The translations under genes and the position numbers were made by a program. The notes beneath the pieces are model-generated. The model saw only the letters and a program-made list of their open reading frames with translations. It made no database searches and had not been told where the DNA came from. This document shows, one piece after another, positions 8,471 through 17,614 of a DNA stretch of 34,878 nucleotides. The stretch comes from Clostridia bacterium (GTDB taxonomy: Bacteria; Bacillota; Clostridia; Christensenellales; CAG-138), in contig JAUNBM010000021.1 in the NCBI GenBank assembly GCA_030527115.1, positions 1 to 34,878 on the forward strand. Reading direction: 5' to 3'. How positions within the stretch are numbered: position 1 is the stretch's first letter; every line of letters begins with the position of its first letter.

Positions 8471-9564
8471 TGCCAAAGACGATAAAAAACAAATTTGTTC
8501 GGGGGCTTTCGGGCTTGGCGCATAAGCAGATATTCATACCGTTCGTAGCTTTGATGCTGTTGGTCATAATCAACCTCATAGCCGACCCGTCCTTCTTTTC
8601 CATAACGCTCGGAACGAACAGCGCGGGCTATCCGGTGCTTTCGGGCAACGTTGTAACCATACTCAACAACGCTTCGGAGCTTGCAATCCTTGCAATAGGT
8701 ATGACGCTGGTAACGGCGGCGTCCGGCGGACAGGATATCAGCGTGGGAGCAACTATCGCCATATCGGGCAGCGTGGTACTCAGGGTTTTGTGCGGCACAA
8801 GCACACAGGTTACAACCCTGCAAGCGCCCATCATCGTAGCCTTTTTAATTAGCTGTGTAGTCTCGATGTTCTTCGGCGCGTTTAACGGAGTGCTGGTTGC
8901 AAAATTCAAGATTCAGCCCATGGTTGCAACGCTGATACTCTTCACGGCGGGCAGGTCGATTGCGGCGTGGATAAACAACAACCGCCTTCCGATCGTAAGC
9001 GACGCAACCTTCGGCTATTTCGGCAACTTCATCCCGGGCTGTCCCATTCCCACGCCGGTATTCATTGCGGCGGCGTGCATGATAGTCATTGCGCTGGTGC
9101 TGAAATTTACCAATCTCGGGCTTTACGTTCAATCCGTGGGAATAAACGCCCAGTCATCGCGCTTAAACGGTATAAATCCGGCGTTCATCAAGTTTTTGAC
9201 CTATGTCATCCTGGGACTTTGCGTGGCGGTGGCGGCGTTTATAAAGGTCAGCCGCAACGCTACAATAAATTACTCCGTTGTTGCGAAGGACATAGAGATG
9301 GACGCAATATTGGCCGTTGCCTTGGGCGGAAACGCGCTCAGCGGCGGAAAATTCAGCATATCGTCCTCCGTGATAGGCGCATATGTAATACAGTTTCTAA
9401 CCACGACGCTTTATAGCTTCAGGGTTCAGTCCGATGCGCTCTCGGCATATAAGGCGGTCGTAGTAATCATCCTCGTGGTGCTCAGCGCGCCCATCGTGCG
9501 TGAAAAGCTCTCCGAGGTTTGGAAGAAGATCGCGCCGAAAAAAGCCGTGAAGGAGGCGAATTAA
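8470..9564 (+). CDS. ytfT: Sugar ABC transporter permease, YtfT type
   Basis: This inner-membrane permease of the CUT2 (BPD_transp_2) family, 364 residues, has about eight to ten hydrophobic segments. It carries the conserved ISVGATIAISG stretch and the C-terminal GGNALSGGKFSI motif that contacts the ATPase. AGGAGG at 8455-8460 places the start at ATG 8470; a GTG at 8467 would add one residue. It pairs with the next gene product to form a heterodimeric channel, as YtfT does with YjfF. Confidence 0.88.
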   Translation: MPKTIKNKFVRGLSGLAHKQIFIPFVALMLLVIINLIADPSFFSITLGTNSAGYPVLSGNVVTILNNASELAILAIGMTLVTAASGGQDISVGATIAISGSVVLRVLCGTSTQVTTLQAPIIVAFLISCVVSMFFGAFNGVLVAKFKIQPMVATLILFTAGRSIAAWINNNRLPIVSDATFGYFGNFIPGCPIPTPVFIAAACMIVIALVLKFTNLGLYVQSVGINAQSSRLNGINPAFIKFLTYVILGLCVAVAAFIKVSRNATINYSVVAKDIEMDAILAVALGGNALSGGKFSISSSVIGAYVIQFLTTTLYSFRVQSDALSAYKAVVVIILVVLSAPIVREKLSEVWKKIAPKKAVKEAN

Positions 9565-9565
9565 A

Positions 9566-10615
9566 ATGTGGGCTCCTTTATCTAAAATCAGACGGCGGTT
9601 TAAGAATCCCAGCGGACTGTCCGATACCAATATGTTGCTTATGATAACGGTCGCCGTCTTTTTCTTAATGTACATCAGCGCCATGATATTCCTCAAAGGG
9701 TCGTTTTTGCGCCCGCAAATGTTCTTCAACACGCTCAACGAAAACGCGGCGCTCATCATTCTCTCCTGTGGCATGAGCATTGTAATGATTTCGGGCGGAA
9801 TAGACATCTCCGTGGGCGCAGTAACCTCCCTCGTGTGCATGAGCTGTGCGGTTCATCTCGATTACGGCGGTGGCAGCGTCGGCACGGCAATTTTGATAGC
9901 GCTCGGGATAGGTTTGCTGTTTGGATTGGTGCAAGGGTTTCTCGTGGCATATCTTGAGATACAGCCGTTTATCATCACCTTGGCTGGTATGTTCTTCGCC
10001 AGGGGCATGACGACGATAGTCAACTCCACCCAGTTCAACGTTGCGCACGAGGGCTTTCAGGCGCTCAAGGCAACGAGGCTCTATGTTCCTGGCATGGGCA
10101 CGGTCAACCGACTCGGAACCTATGTGCCCGCCTATGTCGAGATAGGGGTCGTCGTAGCCCTCGTCCTCGTCGTCGCTCTCTTTGCCCTTCTGAGATGGAC
10201 AAAGCTCGGCAGAGGCTTCTATGCCGTAGGCGGCAACCGGCAGAGCGCAAATATGCTTGGCATAAACGTCAAGCGAACAAAGTTCATCTCGCACCTGCTT
10301 TGCAGTCTTCTTGCGGGCATAGGCGGCTTTGTCTACTTCCTGCACGTCGGTTCAGGCGCGCCGTCGCACGCAACCGGAGCGGAGATGAACGCGATAGCCT
10401 CGTCGATCATCGGTGGCACGATGCTGACCGGAGGCGTCGGCAACATCATAGGAACCTTCTTCGGAGTGCTTTCGCTCAGCACGATAAAGAATATAGTAGC
10501 CCTGCTCGGACTTGACGACGCGTGGTGGACGAACATCACGGTAGCCGCAATGATATGCCTGTTCTTGGTGATTCAAAGCGTTGTGCTGTCACGAAAGAAC
10601 CGAAACAGGCTCTAA
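9566..10615 (+). CDS. yjfF: Sugar ABC transporter permease, YjfF type
   Basis: This is the second CUT2 permease of the furanose importer, 349 residues, with about eight to ten membrane segments. Family marks are GGIDISVGAVTSLV near residue 75-88, LAGMFFARGM, the GGNRQSANMLGINV loop and IIGGTMLTGGVGNIIGTF near the end. It starts one base after the previous stop with AAGGAGG in front. The pair of unlike permeases distinguishes this importer from the single-permease Rbs-type system at 18,649-23,304. Confidence 0.88.
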   Translation: MWAPLSKIRRRFKNPSGLSDTNMLLMITVAVFFLMYISAMIFLKGSFLRPQMFFNTLNENAALIILSCGMSIVMISGGIDISVGAVTSLVCMSCAVHLDYGGGSVGTAILIALGIGLLFGLVQGFLVAYLEIQPFIITLAGMFFARGMTTIVNSTQFNVAHEGFQALKATRLYVPGMGTVNRLGTYVPAYVEIGVVVALVLVVALFALLRWTKLGRGFYAVGGNRQSANMLGINVKRTKFISHLLCSLLAGIGGFVYFLHVGSGAPSHATGAEMNAIASSIIGGTMLTGGVGNIIGTFFGVLSLSTIKNIVALLGLDDAWWTNITVAAMICLFLVIQSVVLSRKNRNRL

Positions 10616-10628
10616 GGAGGCGAAAACC

Positions 10629-12227
10629 ATGGACAACATTCAAAGGATAAGAGCCGCCGTCAAGGAGGGAGAAACCTTCTTGGGGATAGAATTTGGCTCT
10701 ACGAGGATAAAGGCGGTGCTGATAGGAGCGGACTATGCGCCGATAGCTTCGGGTAGCTATGCTTGGGAAAACCGCCTGATAAACGGCGTTTGGACTTACA
10801 CGCAGGCGGACATACTCATGGGCTTGCAGGGCTGTTACAGCTCGCTGGTTTCCGAAGTCTTTGAAAAATACGGCGTTGTGCCCACCACATATTGCGCGAT
10901 GGGCATATCCGCCATGATGCACGGTTATCTGGCGTTCGACCACGAGGATAAATTGCTTGTGCCGTTTCGCACATGGCGCAACACGACGACGGCGGAGGCC
11001 GCAAATCAACTCACGGAGCTGTTCGGCTTCAACATACCCCAGCGGTGGAGCATAGCTCACCTGACGCAGGCGATATTGGACGACGAACCCCATGTTGCCA
11101 AAATAGCCCATATTACGACGCTGGCGGGATATGTGCATCATCTGTTGACCGGAGAACGGGTCTTGGGCGTAGGCGACGCTTCGGGTATGTTCCCGATAGA
11201 CGAAGCGGGCGAATATGATTCGCGCATGATCAAAAAATATGAAAAGTTCATAGAAAAGCGAAACTTTATCTGGCGGCTTAAAGACCTCTTGCCCAGGGTG
11301 TTAAGAGCGGGAGAGATGGCAGGTTGCCTTACGGCGGAGGGCGCGGCGCTTTTAGACCCCACGGGAAATTTGCAGGCGGGAATAGCCTTTTGCCCGCCGG
11401 AGGGGGATGCAGGCACGGGCATGACCGCCACCTGTAGCGTTTCGCCCCGCACCGGGAACGTGTCCGCCGGTACAAGCGTGTTTGCCATGGTGGTCTTGGA
11501 AAAGCCCCTGTCAAGCTATTATCCCGAGGTGGATATGGTTACTACCCCCACGGGCGAACCGGTGGCAATGGTGCATTGCAACAACTGCACGGGCGAGTTG
11601 GACGCATGGGTGCGGCTGTTCGGTGAGGCGCTTGAGGTCTTCGGCGCGCCTCAAACTGCGGACAGGCTGTATCAAACCCTGTTCCAAACCGCGCTTAGCG
11701 GCGATTATGCTTGCAACGGGCTGATGGCGTTTAACTACCTTTCGGGCGAACCGATTACGGGACTTGCCGAGGGGCGGCCCATGTTCGCAAGACGGCCTGA
11801 AAGCGAATTGACGCTTGCAAACTTCATGAAAACACAGCTCTATGCCTCGCTTGCAACGCTGAGGTTGGGTATGGACTTGCTGAGTTGCAAGGAGCAGGTG
11901 GCGATGGATCGCATGATGGGCCACGGAGGATTTTTCAAGGTGGATAAGGTGGGACAAAGCGTTATGTCAGCCGCACTCAAGGCGCCGGTGTCGGTGCTTG
12001 CCACCGCCGGCGAAGGCGGCCCGTGGGGCATGGCTTTGCTGGCGGCTTATCGAAAACAGCGTGGCGAAGCTGAAAGTCTTGCGGATTTTCTGTCAAACAG
12101 GGTGTTTGTAAACAGCGCAAGCTCTACAATTCGCGCAAAGCCCGAGGAGGAAGAAGGCTTTTCAACCTGGCTAAAGCGTTATTGCGCCTGCCTCGACGCG
12201 CAAAGATCCTTAGTCGAATCACTGTAA
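10629..12227 (+). CDS. araB: FGGY-family kinase, probably L-ribulokinase
   Basis: This is a carbohydrate kinase of 532 residues expected to phosphorylate L-ribulose to L-ribulose 5-phosphate using ATP. The ATG at 10629 follows TAAGGAGG; a longer reading would overlap yjfF. The phosphate-binding loop GIEFGSTRIKAV is at 19-30, GISAMMHG and RTWRNTT follow, the catalytic-Asp region is GVGDASGMFPID, and the second ATP region contains TATCSVSPRTGNVSAGTSVF. Sequence style is closer to the clostridial FGGY kinase placed beside araA than to enteric AraB. Its place directly before araA and araD fixes the role; the exact sugar specificity is inferred from context. Confidence 0.85.
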   Translation: MDNIQRIRAAVKEGETFLGIEFGSTRIKAVLIGADYAPIASGSYAWENRLINGVWTYTQADILMGLQGCYSSLVSEVFEKYGVVPTTYCAMGISAMMHGYLAFDHEDKLLVPFRTWRNTTTAEAANQLTELFGFNIPQRWSIAHLTQAILDDEPHVAKIAHITTLAGYVHHLLTGERVLGVGDASGMFPIDEAGEYDSRMIKKYEKFIEKRNFIWRLKDLLPRVLRAGEMAGCLTAEGAALLDPTGNLQAGIAFCPPEGDAGTGMTATCSVSPRTGNVSAGTSVFAMVVLEKPLSSYYPEVDMVTTPTGEPVAMVHCNNCTGELDAWVRLFGEALEVFGAPQTADRLYQTLFQTALSGDYACNGLMAFNYLSGEPITGLAEGRPMFARRPESELTLANFMKTQLYASLATLRLGMDLLSCKEQVAMDRMMGHGGFFKVDKVGQSVMSAALKAPVSVLATAGEGGPWGMALLAAYRKQRGEAESLADFLSNRVFVNSASSTIRAKPEEEEGFSTWLKRYCACLDAQRSLVESL

Positions 12228-12250
12228 TTTAGGCGAAAAGGAGATATAAA

Positions 12251-13723
12251 ATGAAAGAAAAACAATTTTGGTTTATAGTGGGCTCTCAGCATCTGTACGG
12301 GCCGGAGGTATTAAAAACCGTAGCCGAGCGGGCGGCGCAGATGGCGGCGTACATCAACGAACAGAAGGAGATACCCTGCACCCTCGTCTATAAGGCAACG
12401 GTAAAGACCCCCGACGAGATTACAAGCATAATTCGCGAGGCGAACTACGATGACAGTTGCTTCGGCATCGTGACTTGGTGCCATACCTTTTCACCGAGCA
12501 AGATGTGGATTAACGGGCTGAAGAATTTGCAAAAACCGTGGTGCCACTTTGCAACCCAGTATCACCGCACGATTCCTAACGAGCAGATAGATATGGACTT
12601 TATGAACCTGAATCAGGCGGCTCACGGGGACAGGGAGCATGGCTTCATCGGAGCACGGTTGCGCTTGCCCCGCAAGGTGATCATGGGCTATTGGCAGGAC
12701 GAGAACACGCTTTCGGAACTGGGGCTTTGGATGCGTAGCGCAACAGGCGTTATAGAGAGCAGGGGGCTTAAAGTTATGCGCTTTGGCGACAATATGCGTC
12801 AAGTTGCGGTGACCGAGGGCGACAAGGTTGAGGCTCAAATAAAATTGGGCTGGCAGGTGAACACCTGGCCGGTAGGCGAGCTTGTAGCTGAGATTGCCCG
12901 CTTGAGCGAGGACGAGACCGATGCTCTTATGGCGGAGTACAAAGAAAAATACCTGATTGCAACCGACAATCTTGCGGCTGTGCGCTATCAGGCCAAGATT
13001 GAGCTTGCCACTCGCAAAATGATGGACAGGGAGGGCGCAAAGGCGTTTTCCAATACCTTCGAGGACTTGACCGGGATGGAACAGCTTTCGGGGCTTGCCA
13101 CTCAAAGGATAATGGAGGCAGGCTACGGCTATGGCGGCGAGGGCGACTGGAAAACGGCGGCATTAACTCGCATAATCAAGGTCATGTGCGAAGGCATGGG
13201 CGGTGGTAGCGCGTTTATGGAGGACTATACCTATCATCTCGAGGAGGGAAACGAATACTCTTTGGGCGCTCATATGCTGGAGGTTTGCCCAACTTTGGCT
13301 TCGGATAAACCCCGCATCGAGGTGCATCCTTTGGGCATAGGCGGCAAGGGCGATCCCGCAAGGCTCGTGTTCGAGGGCAAGGCGGGGAGGGCTACCGTGT
13401 CAACCCTTATAGATATGGGCGGCAGAATGCGCCTCATAGTTCAGGACGTCGAGGCTGTAAAGCCGATTATGGATATGCCAAACCTCCCCGTGGCGCGAGT
13501 TATGTGGCGGGCGTTGCCGAGCCTCACCATGGGCGCAAAGCTCTGGATATTGGCAGGCGGCGCGCACCATACTGTGTTTTCCTATGACGCAACGGCCGAA
13601 ATGCTGTCCGACTGGGCGGAAATGATGGGCATAGAGTTTGTGCATATCGGCGCAGATACCAACCTTGAACTGTTCAAGCAACAGCTCATGCTAAGCGATA
13701 TGGTTTGGAAGCTAAAGGGGTAG
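12251..13723 (+). CDS. araA: L-arabinose isomerase
   Basis: This enzyme converts L-arabinose to L-ribulose in the cytoplasm with a divalent metal, usually manganese. At 490 residues it matches the family (496-500). The metal and catalytic residues known from Escherichia coli AraA can be located by motif: E297 in [11 protein letters not shown]324 in FMEDYTYH, H341 in GAHMLEVCP and H439/H440 in [12 protein letters not shown]. The N-terminal [12 protein letters not shown] stretch is typical. AAAGGAG precedes the ATG. It sits 23 bases after araB and 4 bases before araD. Confidence 0.97.
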   Translation: MKEKQFWFIVGSQHLYGPEVLKTVAERAAQMAAYINEQKEIPCTLVYKATVKTPDEITSIIREANYDDSCFGIVTWCHTFSPSKMWINGLKNLQKPWCHFATQYHRTIPNEQIDMDFMNLNQAAHGDREHGFIGARLRLPRKVIMGYWQDENTLSELGLWMRSATGVIESRGLKVMRFGDNMRQVAVTEGDKVEAQIKLGWQVNTWPVGELVAEIARLSEDETDALMAEYKEKYLIATDNLAAVRYQAKIELATRKMMDREGAKAFSNTFEDLTGMEQLSGLATQRIMEAGYGYGGEGDWKTAALTRIIKVMCEGMGGGSAFMEDYTYHLEEGNEYSLGAHMLEVCPTLASDKPRIEVHPLGIGGKGDPARLVFEGKAGRATVSTLIDMGGRMRLIVQDVEAVKPIMDMPNLPVARVMWRALPSLTMGAKLWILAGGAHHTVFSYDATAEMLSDWAEMMGIEFVHIGADTNLELFKQQLMLSDMVWKLKG

Positions 13724-13727
13724 GATC

Positions 13728-14417
13728 ATGCTGAGCGAGTTAAAAAAACAGGTATATGAGGCGAACATGGCGTTGCCTGCCCACGGGCTTGTCGTGCTAA
13801 CTTGGGGCAACGTGTCGGGAATAGACCGCAAAAGCGGCGTTGTGGTGATAAAGCCCTCAGGCGTGGATTATCGTGAAATGACGGCTGAGGATATGGTTTG
13901 CGTTGAGCTTTCCACGGGAAGGGTTTTGGAGGGAAAATACAAGCCCTCCTCGGATACGCCAACACACCTTGCCCTCTACCGCGCCTTTATGGAGATTGGG
14001 GGGATAGTACACACCCATTCCCGCTGGGCAACGATTTATGCACAGGCGGGAAAGCCGATCCCCGCCCTCGGCACGACCCATGCGGACTATTTTTACGGCT
14101 CGGTGCCGATAACGCGCCCCATGACGCAGGACGAGATTGAAAGTTGTTACGAAAAGGAGACCGGAACGGTCATAGTAGAAGCGTTTGAAAACAAGAATCC
14201 AACGGATATTCCGGCGGTATTGGTAAGGGGACACGGGCCCTTCACCTGGGGGAAAACCCCCGCGGAAGCAGTATACCATGCCGTAGTGCTGGAAGAGGTT
14301 GCAATGATGGCATGGCACACGCAGTTCCTCTCTCCCGATACAGACCTGCCACAAGAGTTGCTTAACAAGCACTATCTCCGCAAGCACGGAAAAGATGCGT
14401 ACTACGGTCAAAACTGA
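13728..14417 (+). CDS. araD: L-ribulose-5-phosphate 4-epimerase
   Basis: This zinc enzyme of the class II aldolase/epimerase family makes D-xylulose 5-phosphate, the entry to the pentose phosphate or phosphoketolase route. At 229 residues it is the standard length. Zinc ligands are H95 and H97 in [10 protein letters not shown] and H169 in VRGHGPF; D76 in [14 protein letters not shown] matches the family's active-site aspartate. Last gene of the arabinose operon, followed within 20 bases by a perfect 11-bp hairpin. Confidence 0.95.
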   Translation: MLSELKKQVYEANMALPAHGLVVLTWGNVSGIDRKSGVVVIKPSGVDYREMTAEDMVCVELSTGRVLEGKYKPSSDTPTHLALYRAFMEIGGIVHTHSRWATIYAQAGKPIPALGTTHADYFYGSVPITRPMTQDEIESCYEKETGTVIVEAFENKNPTDIPAVLVRGHGPFTWGKTPAEAVYHAVVLEEVAMMAWHTQFLSPDTDLPQELLNKHYLRKHGKDAYYGQN

Positions 14418-14434
14418 CCGAATCCCCGCACAAA

Positions 14435-14468
14435 GCCGAGAATCGGGTCGCCTCCCTCGATTCTCGGC
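14435..14468 (+). terminator. Hairpin ending the arabinose operon
   Basis: GCCGAGAATCG (14435-14445) and CGATTCTCGGC (14458-14468) form a perfect 11-bp stem with a 12-base loop, starting 18 bases after the araD stop. The tail TGGATTCTATTT is a weak U-tract, so termination may be incomplete. Confidence 0.7.
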
Positions 14469-14558
14469 TGGATTCTATTTGCGTCGGTGTAAAACAGCGT
14501 CAAATTCTCGACGGGAACATCGTCGCCATTAGAAATAATTTCGCATATATGAATTTAT

Positions 14559-14600
14559 TTTTCAAAAACGCTTGAAAATGTCAGGCGAATAATGTATAGT
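14559..14600 (+). promoter_or_regulatory. IclR gene promoter with overlapping inverted repeat
   Basis: TTGAAA (14572-14577), a 17-base spacer and TATAGT (14595-14600) form a good promoter. TTTTCAA (14559-14565) and TTGAAAA (14572-14578) are perfect inverted repeats six bases apart, and the right arm covers the -35 box. That layout is what an autorepressed IclR-family gene would show; binding by this IclR is my inference. Confidence 0.6.
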
Positions 14601-14622
14601 AATTGCATTAAGATGATAAAAG

Positions 14623-15405
14623 GTGGCAGATTTGGAAAAAAATAATCGAACGGTAAAAAGAACCTTGGAAATCATGGAATTGATTCGTGAAGCGAATCGT
14701 CCCCTAACGTGCAGGGAGATTGCGCAACGGTTGAACATTCCGCAGACGAGCGCATTCGATATCACCAGAACGCTTCTGATGGAGGAGTATTTGGAGTATG
14801 CCGCGCCCGGCTCGAAGGCCTATACCTTGGGCGTAAAGTGCTTCGAATTGGGCTCCGGATATACGCAGAGGCAGAACCTGGTACAACTTGTGCAACCCTA
14901 TGCCGAGAGGCTTATGAACCTCAGCAATTCCACCTGCTTTTTGGCGAGCATATACAAGCATCAGATTATCTATCTAAATAAGATAGAAGCGCCGACCTCG
15001 GTTCACACCTCAGCGGTGCTGGGTTCCCGTGGTTATATGCACAATACGGGGCTTGGAAAGGCTATTTTGGCGCGTTATCCTATGGATAAGGTCGAAGAAA
15101 TATTCTCAAAGTCCAACATAGAAAAACTCACCGATTTTACCATTACGACGCTCGACGAGCTAAAGCTGGATTTGGAGCGCACCCGCCAGCGGGGTTACGC
15201 CATAGACGATAGGGAGGGCAACATCGACGTCTACTGCATCGCCGCCCCGATAATCGATCATACGAGTCAGCCCATAGCCGCCATAAGCGTTGCGATGATG
15301 TACTCGGCAAGGACGGATATATTGGTAGAGCAACTCTCCGGCGTCTTGGTGGAGTCGGCGCAGGCCATCTCGCGCAAGCTCGGCTACTCCGGTTCGCTGT
15401 ACTGA
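14623..15405 (+). CDS. IclR-family transcriptional regulator
   Basis: This 260-residue regulator has an N-terminal winged helix (about 8-70: TVKRTLEIMELI, then LTCREIAQRLNIPQTSAFDITRTL) and a C-terminal IclR effector domain (about 80-255: YLNKIEAPTSVHTSAVLGSRGYMHNTGLGKAILA). IclR proteins respond to small acids, often sugar-acid or ketoacid intermediates, which suits the operon that follows. The start is uncertain: GTG 14623 has no clear ribosome site, whereas TTG 14632 has AAGGTGG six bases in front, so the real protein may be three residues shorter. It forms its own transcription unit, with a promoter before it and a strong terminator after it. Confidence 0.9.
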   Translation: MADLEKNNRTVKRTLEIMELIREANRPLTCREIAQRLNIPQTSAFDITRTLLMEEYLEYAAPGSKAYTLGVKCFELGSGYTQRQNLVQLVQPYAERLMNLSNSTCFLASIYKHQIIYLNKIEAPTSVHTSAVLGSRGYMHNTGLGKAILARYPMDKVEEIFSKSNIEKLTDFTITTLDELKLDLERTRQRGYAIDDREGNIDVYCIAAPIIDHTSQPIAAISVAMMYSARTDILVEQLSGVLVESAQAISRKLGYSGSLY

Positions 15406-15430
15406 TTTTACTTATAATCGAATGCCTTTT

Positions 15431-15462
15431 GCGGGAAGTTCAAAAGAACTTCCCGCATTTTT
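15431..15462 (+). terminator. Intrinsic terminator of the IclR gene
   Basis: GCGGGAAGTTC (15431-15441), loop AAAA and GAACTTCCCGC (15446-15456) form a perfect 11-bp stem followed by ATTTTT. This is a textbook terminator and separates regulator from operon. Confidence 0.92.
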
Positions 15463-15520
15463 GACATAAAACTGCATAAAATCAAAAAAATCATTGTATA
15501 TATGCAAAAACTTTCAGAAA

Positions 15521-15553
15521 CCTGTTGACAAAGTTCGAAACAGGATTTATTAT
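15521..15553 (+). promoter_or_regulatory. Strong promoter of the ketodeoxy-sugar-acid operon with flanking inverted repeat
   Basis: A consensus TTGACA (15525-15530), a 17-base spacer and TATTAT (15548-15553) form the strongest-looking promoter in the first half of the window. CCTGTT (15521-15526) and AACAGG (15539-15544) are inverted arms spanning the -35 box and part of the spacer, with a TTCGAA palindrome between them, a likely repressor site. With promoter strength this high, control is probably negative. Confidence 0.7.
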
Positions 15554-15620
15554 TGTAATAGCGAAATGCATTCGGAAATACGAATCAAGTAAACAGCGGA
15601 ACGAAATAAAGGAGGATAAG

Positions 15621-16298
15621 ATGAAAAATATCGTAAGAGAACATGCGGTTGTAAACGAGGAATTGATGGACAAGTTTCGAGCCATGAAGGACGTGTACAG
15701 TCTTTCGTGCATTCTGACCGACGTTCAAGAGCGAGACAACGTTATGAGGCATACGATAACGACGAGGAGCGTCAACCGCAGGGTTATAGGGCCTGCGCTC
15801 ACGGTCAAGCTCACGGCGGGCGACATCGTTGACTGCCTTGCGATATTCGAGCTTGCAAAGCCCGGAGACGTTGTGGTTATCGACGCCTTCTCTGAGTCGG
15901 AAACCTCCATTTGGGGCGGTCTTATGTCGGGGCTTGCCAAGGCCGCCGGAGTTGCGGGCGTGGTTATCGACGGAAGCGCGAGGGACACCGATGAGGCAAA
16001 GATGCTCGACTTTCCGATTTACTCCCATGCGGTCTGTCCGAGGGCGGCGCACACGGCATATGACGGGCGCAAGGAGCCGATTGAAATCAATACCCCCATC
16101 GTCTGCGGTGGCATAATAGTCCGCCCCGGCGATTTAATCGTGGCGGACGAGGTAGGCGTAACCGTAGCTCCCTACGAGGATCTTGAAGCCATCTACGAGC
16201 GTTGCGTTGAGCAGGCCGAGAAGGAGGAGCTTACGAGGCAAGAGATTTTAAAGGGCGCGACGGTCGATGAACTTTTGGCGAAGTTCGGACGTATATAG
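15621..16298 (+). CDS. RraA-like lyase (HMG/CHA-aldolase family)
   Basis: This 225-residue protein is of the RraA/4-hydroxy-4-methyl-2-oxoglutarate aldolase family (PF03737), often misnamed menaquinone methyltransferase. Characterised members split branched hydroxy-oxo acids to pyruvate or decarboxylate oxaloacetate, using a divalent metal. The core GVAGVVIDGSARD has R121 and D122, matching R123/D124 that bind substrate and metal in the Pseudomonas aldolase; WGGLMSGLAKAAG is the other family block. The ATG at 15621 is chosen for its AAGGAGG; the longer frame runs back into the promoter. First gene of the operon. The actual substrate is unknown: it may be a second carbon-carbon lyase or a decarboxylase of the pathway. 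Confidence 0.85.
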   Translation: MKNIVREHAVVNEELMDKFRAMKDVYSLSCILTDVQERDNVMRHTITTRSVNRRVIGPALTVKLTAGDIVDCLAIFELAKPGDVVVIDAFSESETSIWGGLMSGLAKAAGVAGVVIDGSARDTDEAKMLDFPIYSHAVCPRAAHTAYDGRKEPIEINTPIVCGGIIVRPGDLIVADEVGVTVAPYEDLEAIYERCVEQAEKEELTRQEILKGATVDELLAKFGRI

Positions 16299-16310
16299 GA
16301 GGGCAGGAAG

Positions 16311-16949
16311 ATGAAGCTCACGGATTTATCGCATCCGTTCACAATCACCGACATGGTTTTCCCCGGAACGCAACTTATGAGCTGTGACCGCACCCATAAT
16401 TGCAAGGAACACGGCTACAACCTCACGATGTGCAACATCAACACACATGCGGGCACGCATACCGATGCTCCGTTGCACTTTTTGGAGGACGGCAAGTCGC
16501 TCGTTCAGGTCGAGCTGGAACGCTACGTTGGAACCTGCTTCGTCGTAAACTGCACGCACAAGGGTTATGCCAACGCAATGTTGCAGGTCGAGGACGTCAA
16601 GCCCTACGAGGAACAGATTAAAAAAGCGGAGCGGGTGATATTTGCAACCGGATGGAGCAAGGAGTTCAACACCGAAAAGTTTTTCACCGAATATCCCTCG
16701 GTTTCAACCGAGCTTGCAAAGTATCTCGTTTCGCTCGGCATAAAGATGATGGGTGTTGAGGGCCCCTCGGTCAACACGATAGACGGGGCGGAGGTGCACA
16801 AGATTCTTTTGGGAGCGGACGTGGCGATAGTAGAGGCGCTTACCAACACCGAACAAGTAGTCAACCGCGAAATTATCTTCTGCGGCGCGCCGCTCGCCTT
16901 CACCGATATGGACGGCTTCCCGCTTCGCGCCTATGCGATAGAGCCGTAA
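16311..16949 (+). CDS. Cyclase-family metal hydrolase (kynurenine-formamidase-like)
   Basis: This 212-residue protein is of the cyclase family PF04199, whose known members are kynurenine formamidase and isatin hydrolase. The diagnostic metal motif HxGTHxDxPxH is complete: H46, T49, H50, D52 and H56. There is no tryptophan-degradation gene nearby, so formamidase activity is improbable; in a sugar-acid operon it more likely opens a lactone or another ring, or dehydrates a hydroxyacid. That role is inference. It lies 12 bases after the RraA-like gene and 9 before the aldolase, with good ribosome sites on each. Confidence 0.85.
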   Translation: MKLTDLSHPFTITDMVFPGTQLMSCDRTHNCKEHGYNLTMCNINTHAGTHTDAPLHFLEDGKSLVQVELERYVGTCFVVNCTHKGYANAMLQVEDVKPYEEQIKKAERVIFATGWSKEFNTEKFFTEYPSVSTELAKYLVSLGIKMMGVEGPSVNTIDGAEVHKILLGADVAIVEALTNTEQVVNREIIFCGAPLAFTDMDGFPLRAYAIEP

Positions 16950-16958
16950 GGAGGAATT

Positions 16959-17612
16959 ATGAATCTTTCGGAGCTGATAAAACAGGAAAAGCTGATAGCG
17001 ATAATGCGGGGGCTTGGGCACAGGCAGGCTGTGCAGGTATGTAAGGCCCTGTATAAAGGCGGGATACGCTTTGCGGAGGTCACCTTCAATCAAAAATCGC
17101 CAACCTGCATCGAGGACGCCGCGGCCGCTATACGGGCGATAAGTGAGCAGGTGCCGCAAATCAACGTCGGCGCCGGCACGGTTATCACGCTTGAACAGGT
17201 GGAGGCGTCGTACAAGGCGGGAGCTAAGTACATAATTTCCCCGAACACGGATGAGACGGTAATCAAGCGTACCGTGGAGCTGGGAATGATTTCGATGCCG
17301 GGCGCATTCTCGCCCAGCGAGATAGTAAAAGCTCACGATTGGGGCGCAGGCTTTGTAAAGGTTTTTCCGGCTGGAAACCTGGGCGTTGCTTATATCAAGG
17401 CGATTCGCGCACCGATAAGCCACATTCCGCTTTTGGCGGTCGGCGGCGTAAATTTGGAAAACATGAAGGCTTTTTATGAGGCGGGCGTTTGCGGCTTCGG
17501 AATAGGAGCCAACATTGTAAACGCTGAACTGGTAAAAAAAGAGGACTATGAGGCGCTTAGCTCGCTTGCAAGCAGGTATGTTGCGACTGCCGCCTCTCTC
17601 GGAAAGGATTGA
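16959..17612 (+). CDS. eda: KDPG/KHG aldolase family protein (variant)
   Basis: This class I aldolase of the Eda family, 217 residues, is expected to split 2-keto-3-deoxy-6-phospho-sugar acids into pyruvate and glyceraldehyde 3-phosphate. E40 in AEVTF and the Schiff-base K134 in FVKVFPAG are present, as is GAGTV at 71-75. It differs from Escherichia coli Eda in that the EVTLRT stretch reads EVTFNQ here, so the carboxylate-binding R49 position is N44, and PGVSTPSE reads PGAFSPSE. The substrate could thus differ in stereochemistry or phosphorylation. The kinase directly downstream supplies a phosphorylated ketodeoxy acid. Confidence 0.88.
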   Translation: MNLSELIKQEKLIAIMRGLGHRQAVQVCKALYKGGIRFAEVTFNQKSPTCIEDAAAAIRAISEQVPQINVGAGTVITLEQVEASYKAGAKYIISPNTDETVIKRTVELGMISMPGAFSPSEIVKAHDWGAGFVKVFPAGNLGVAYIKAIRAPISHIPLLAVGGVNLENMKAFYEAGVCGFGIGANIVNAELVKKEDYEALSSLASRYVATAASLGKD

Positions 17613-17614
17613 AC

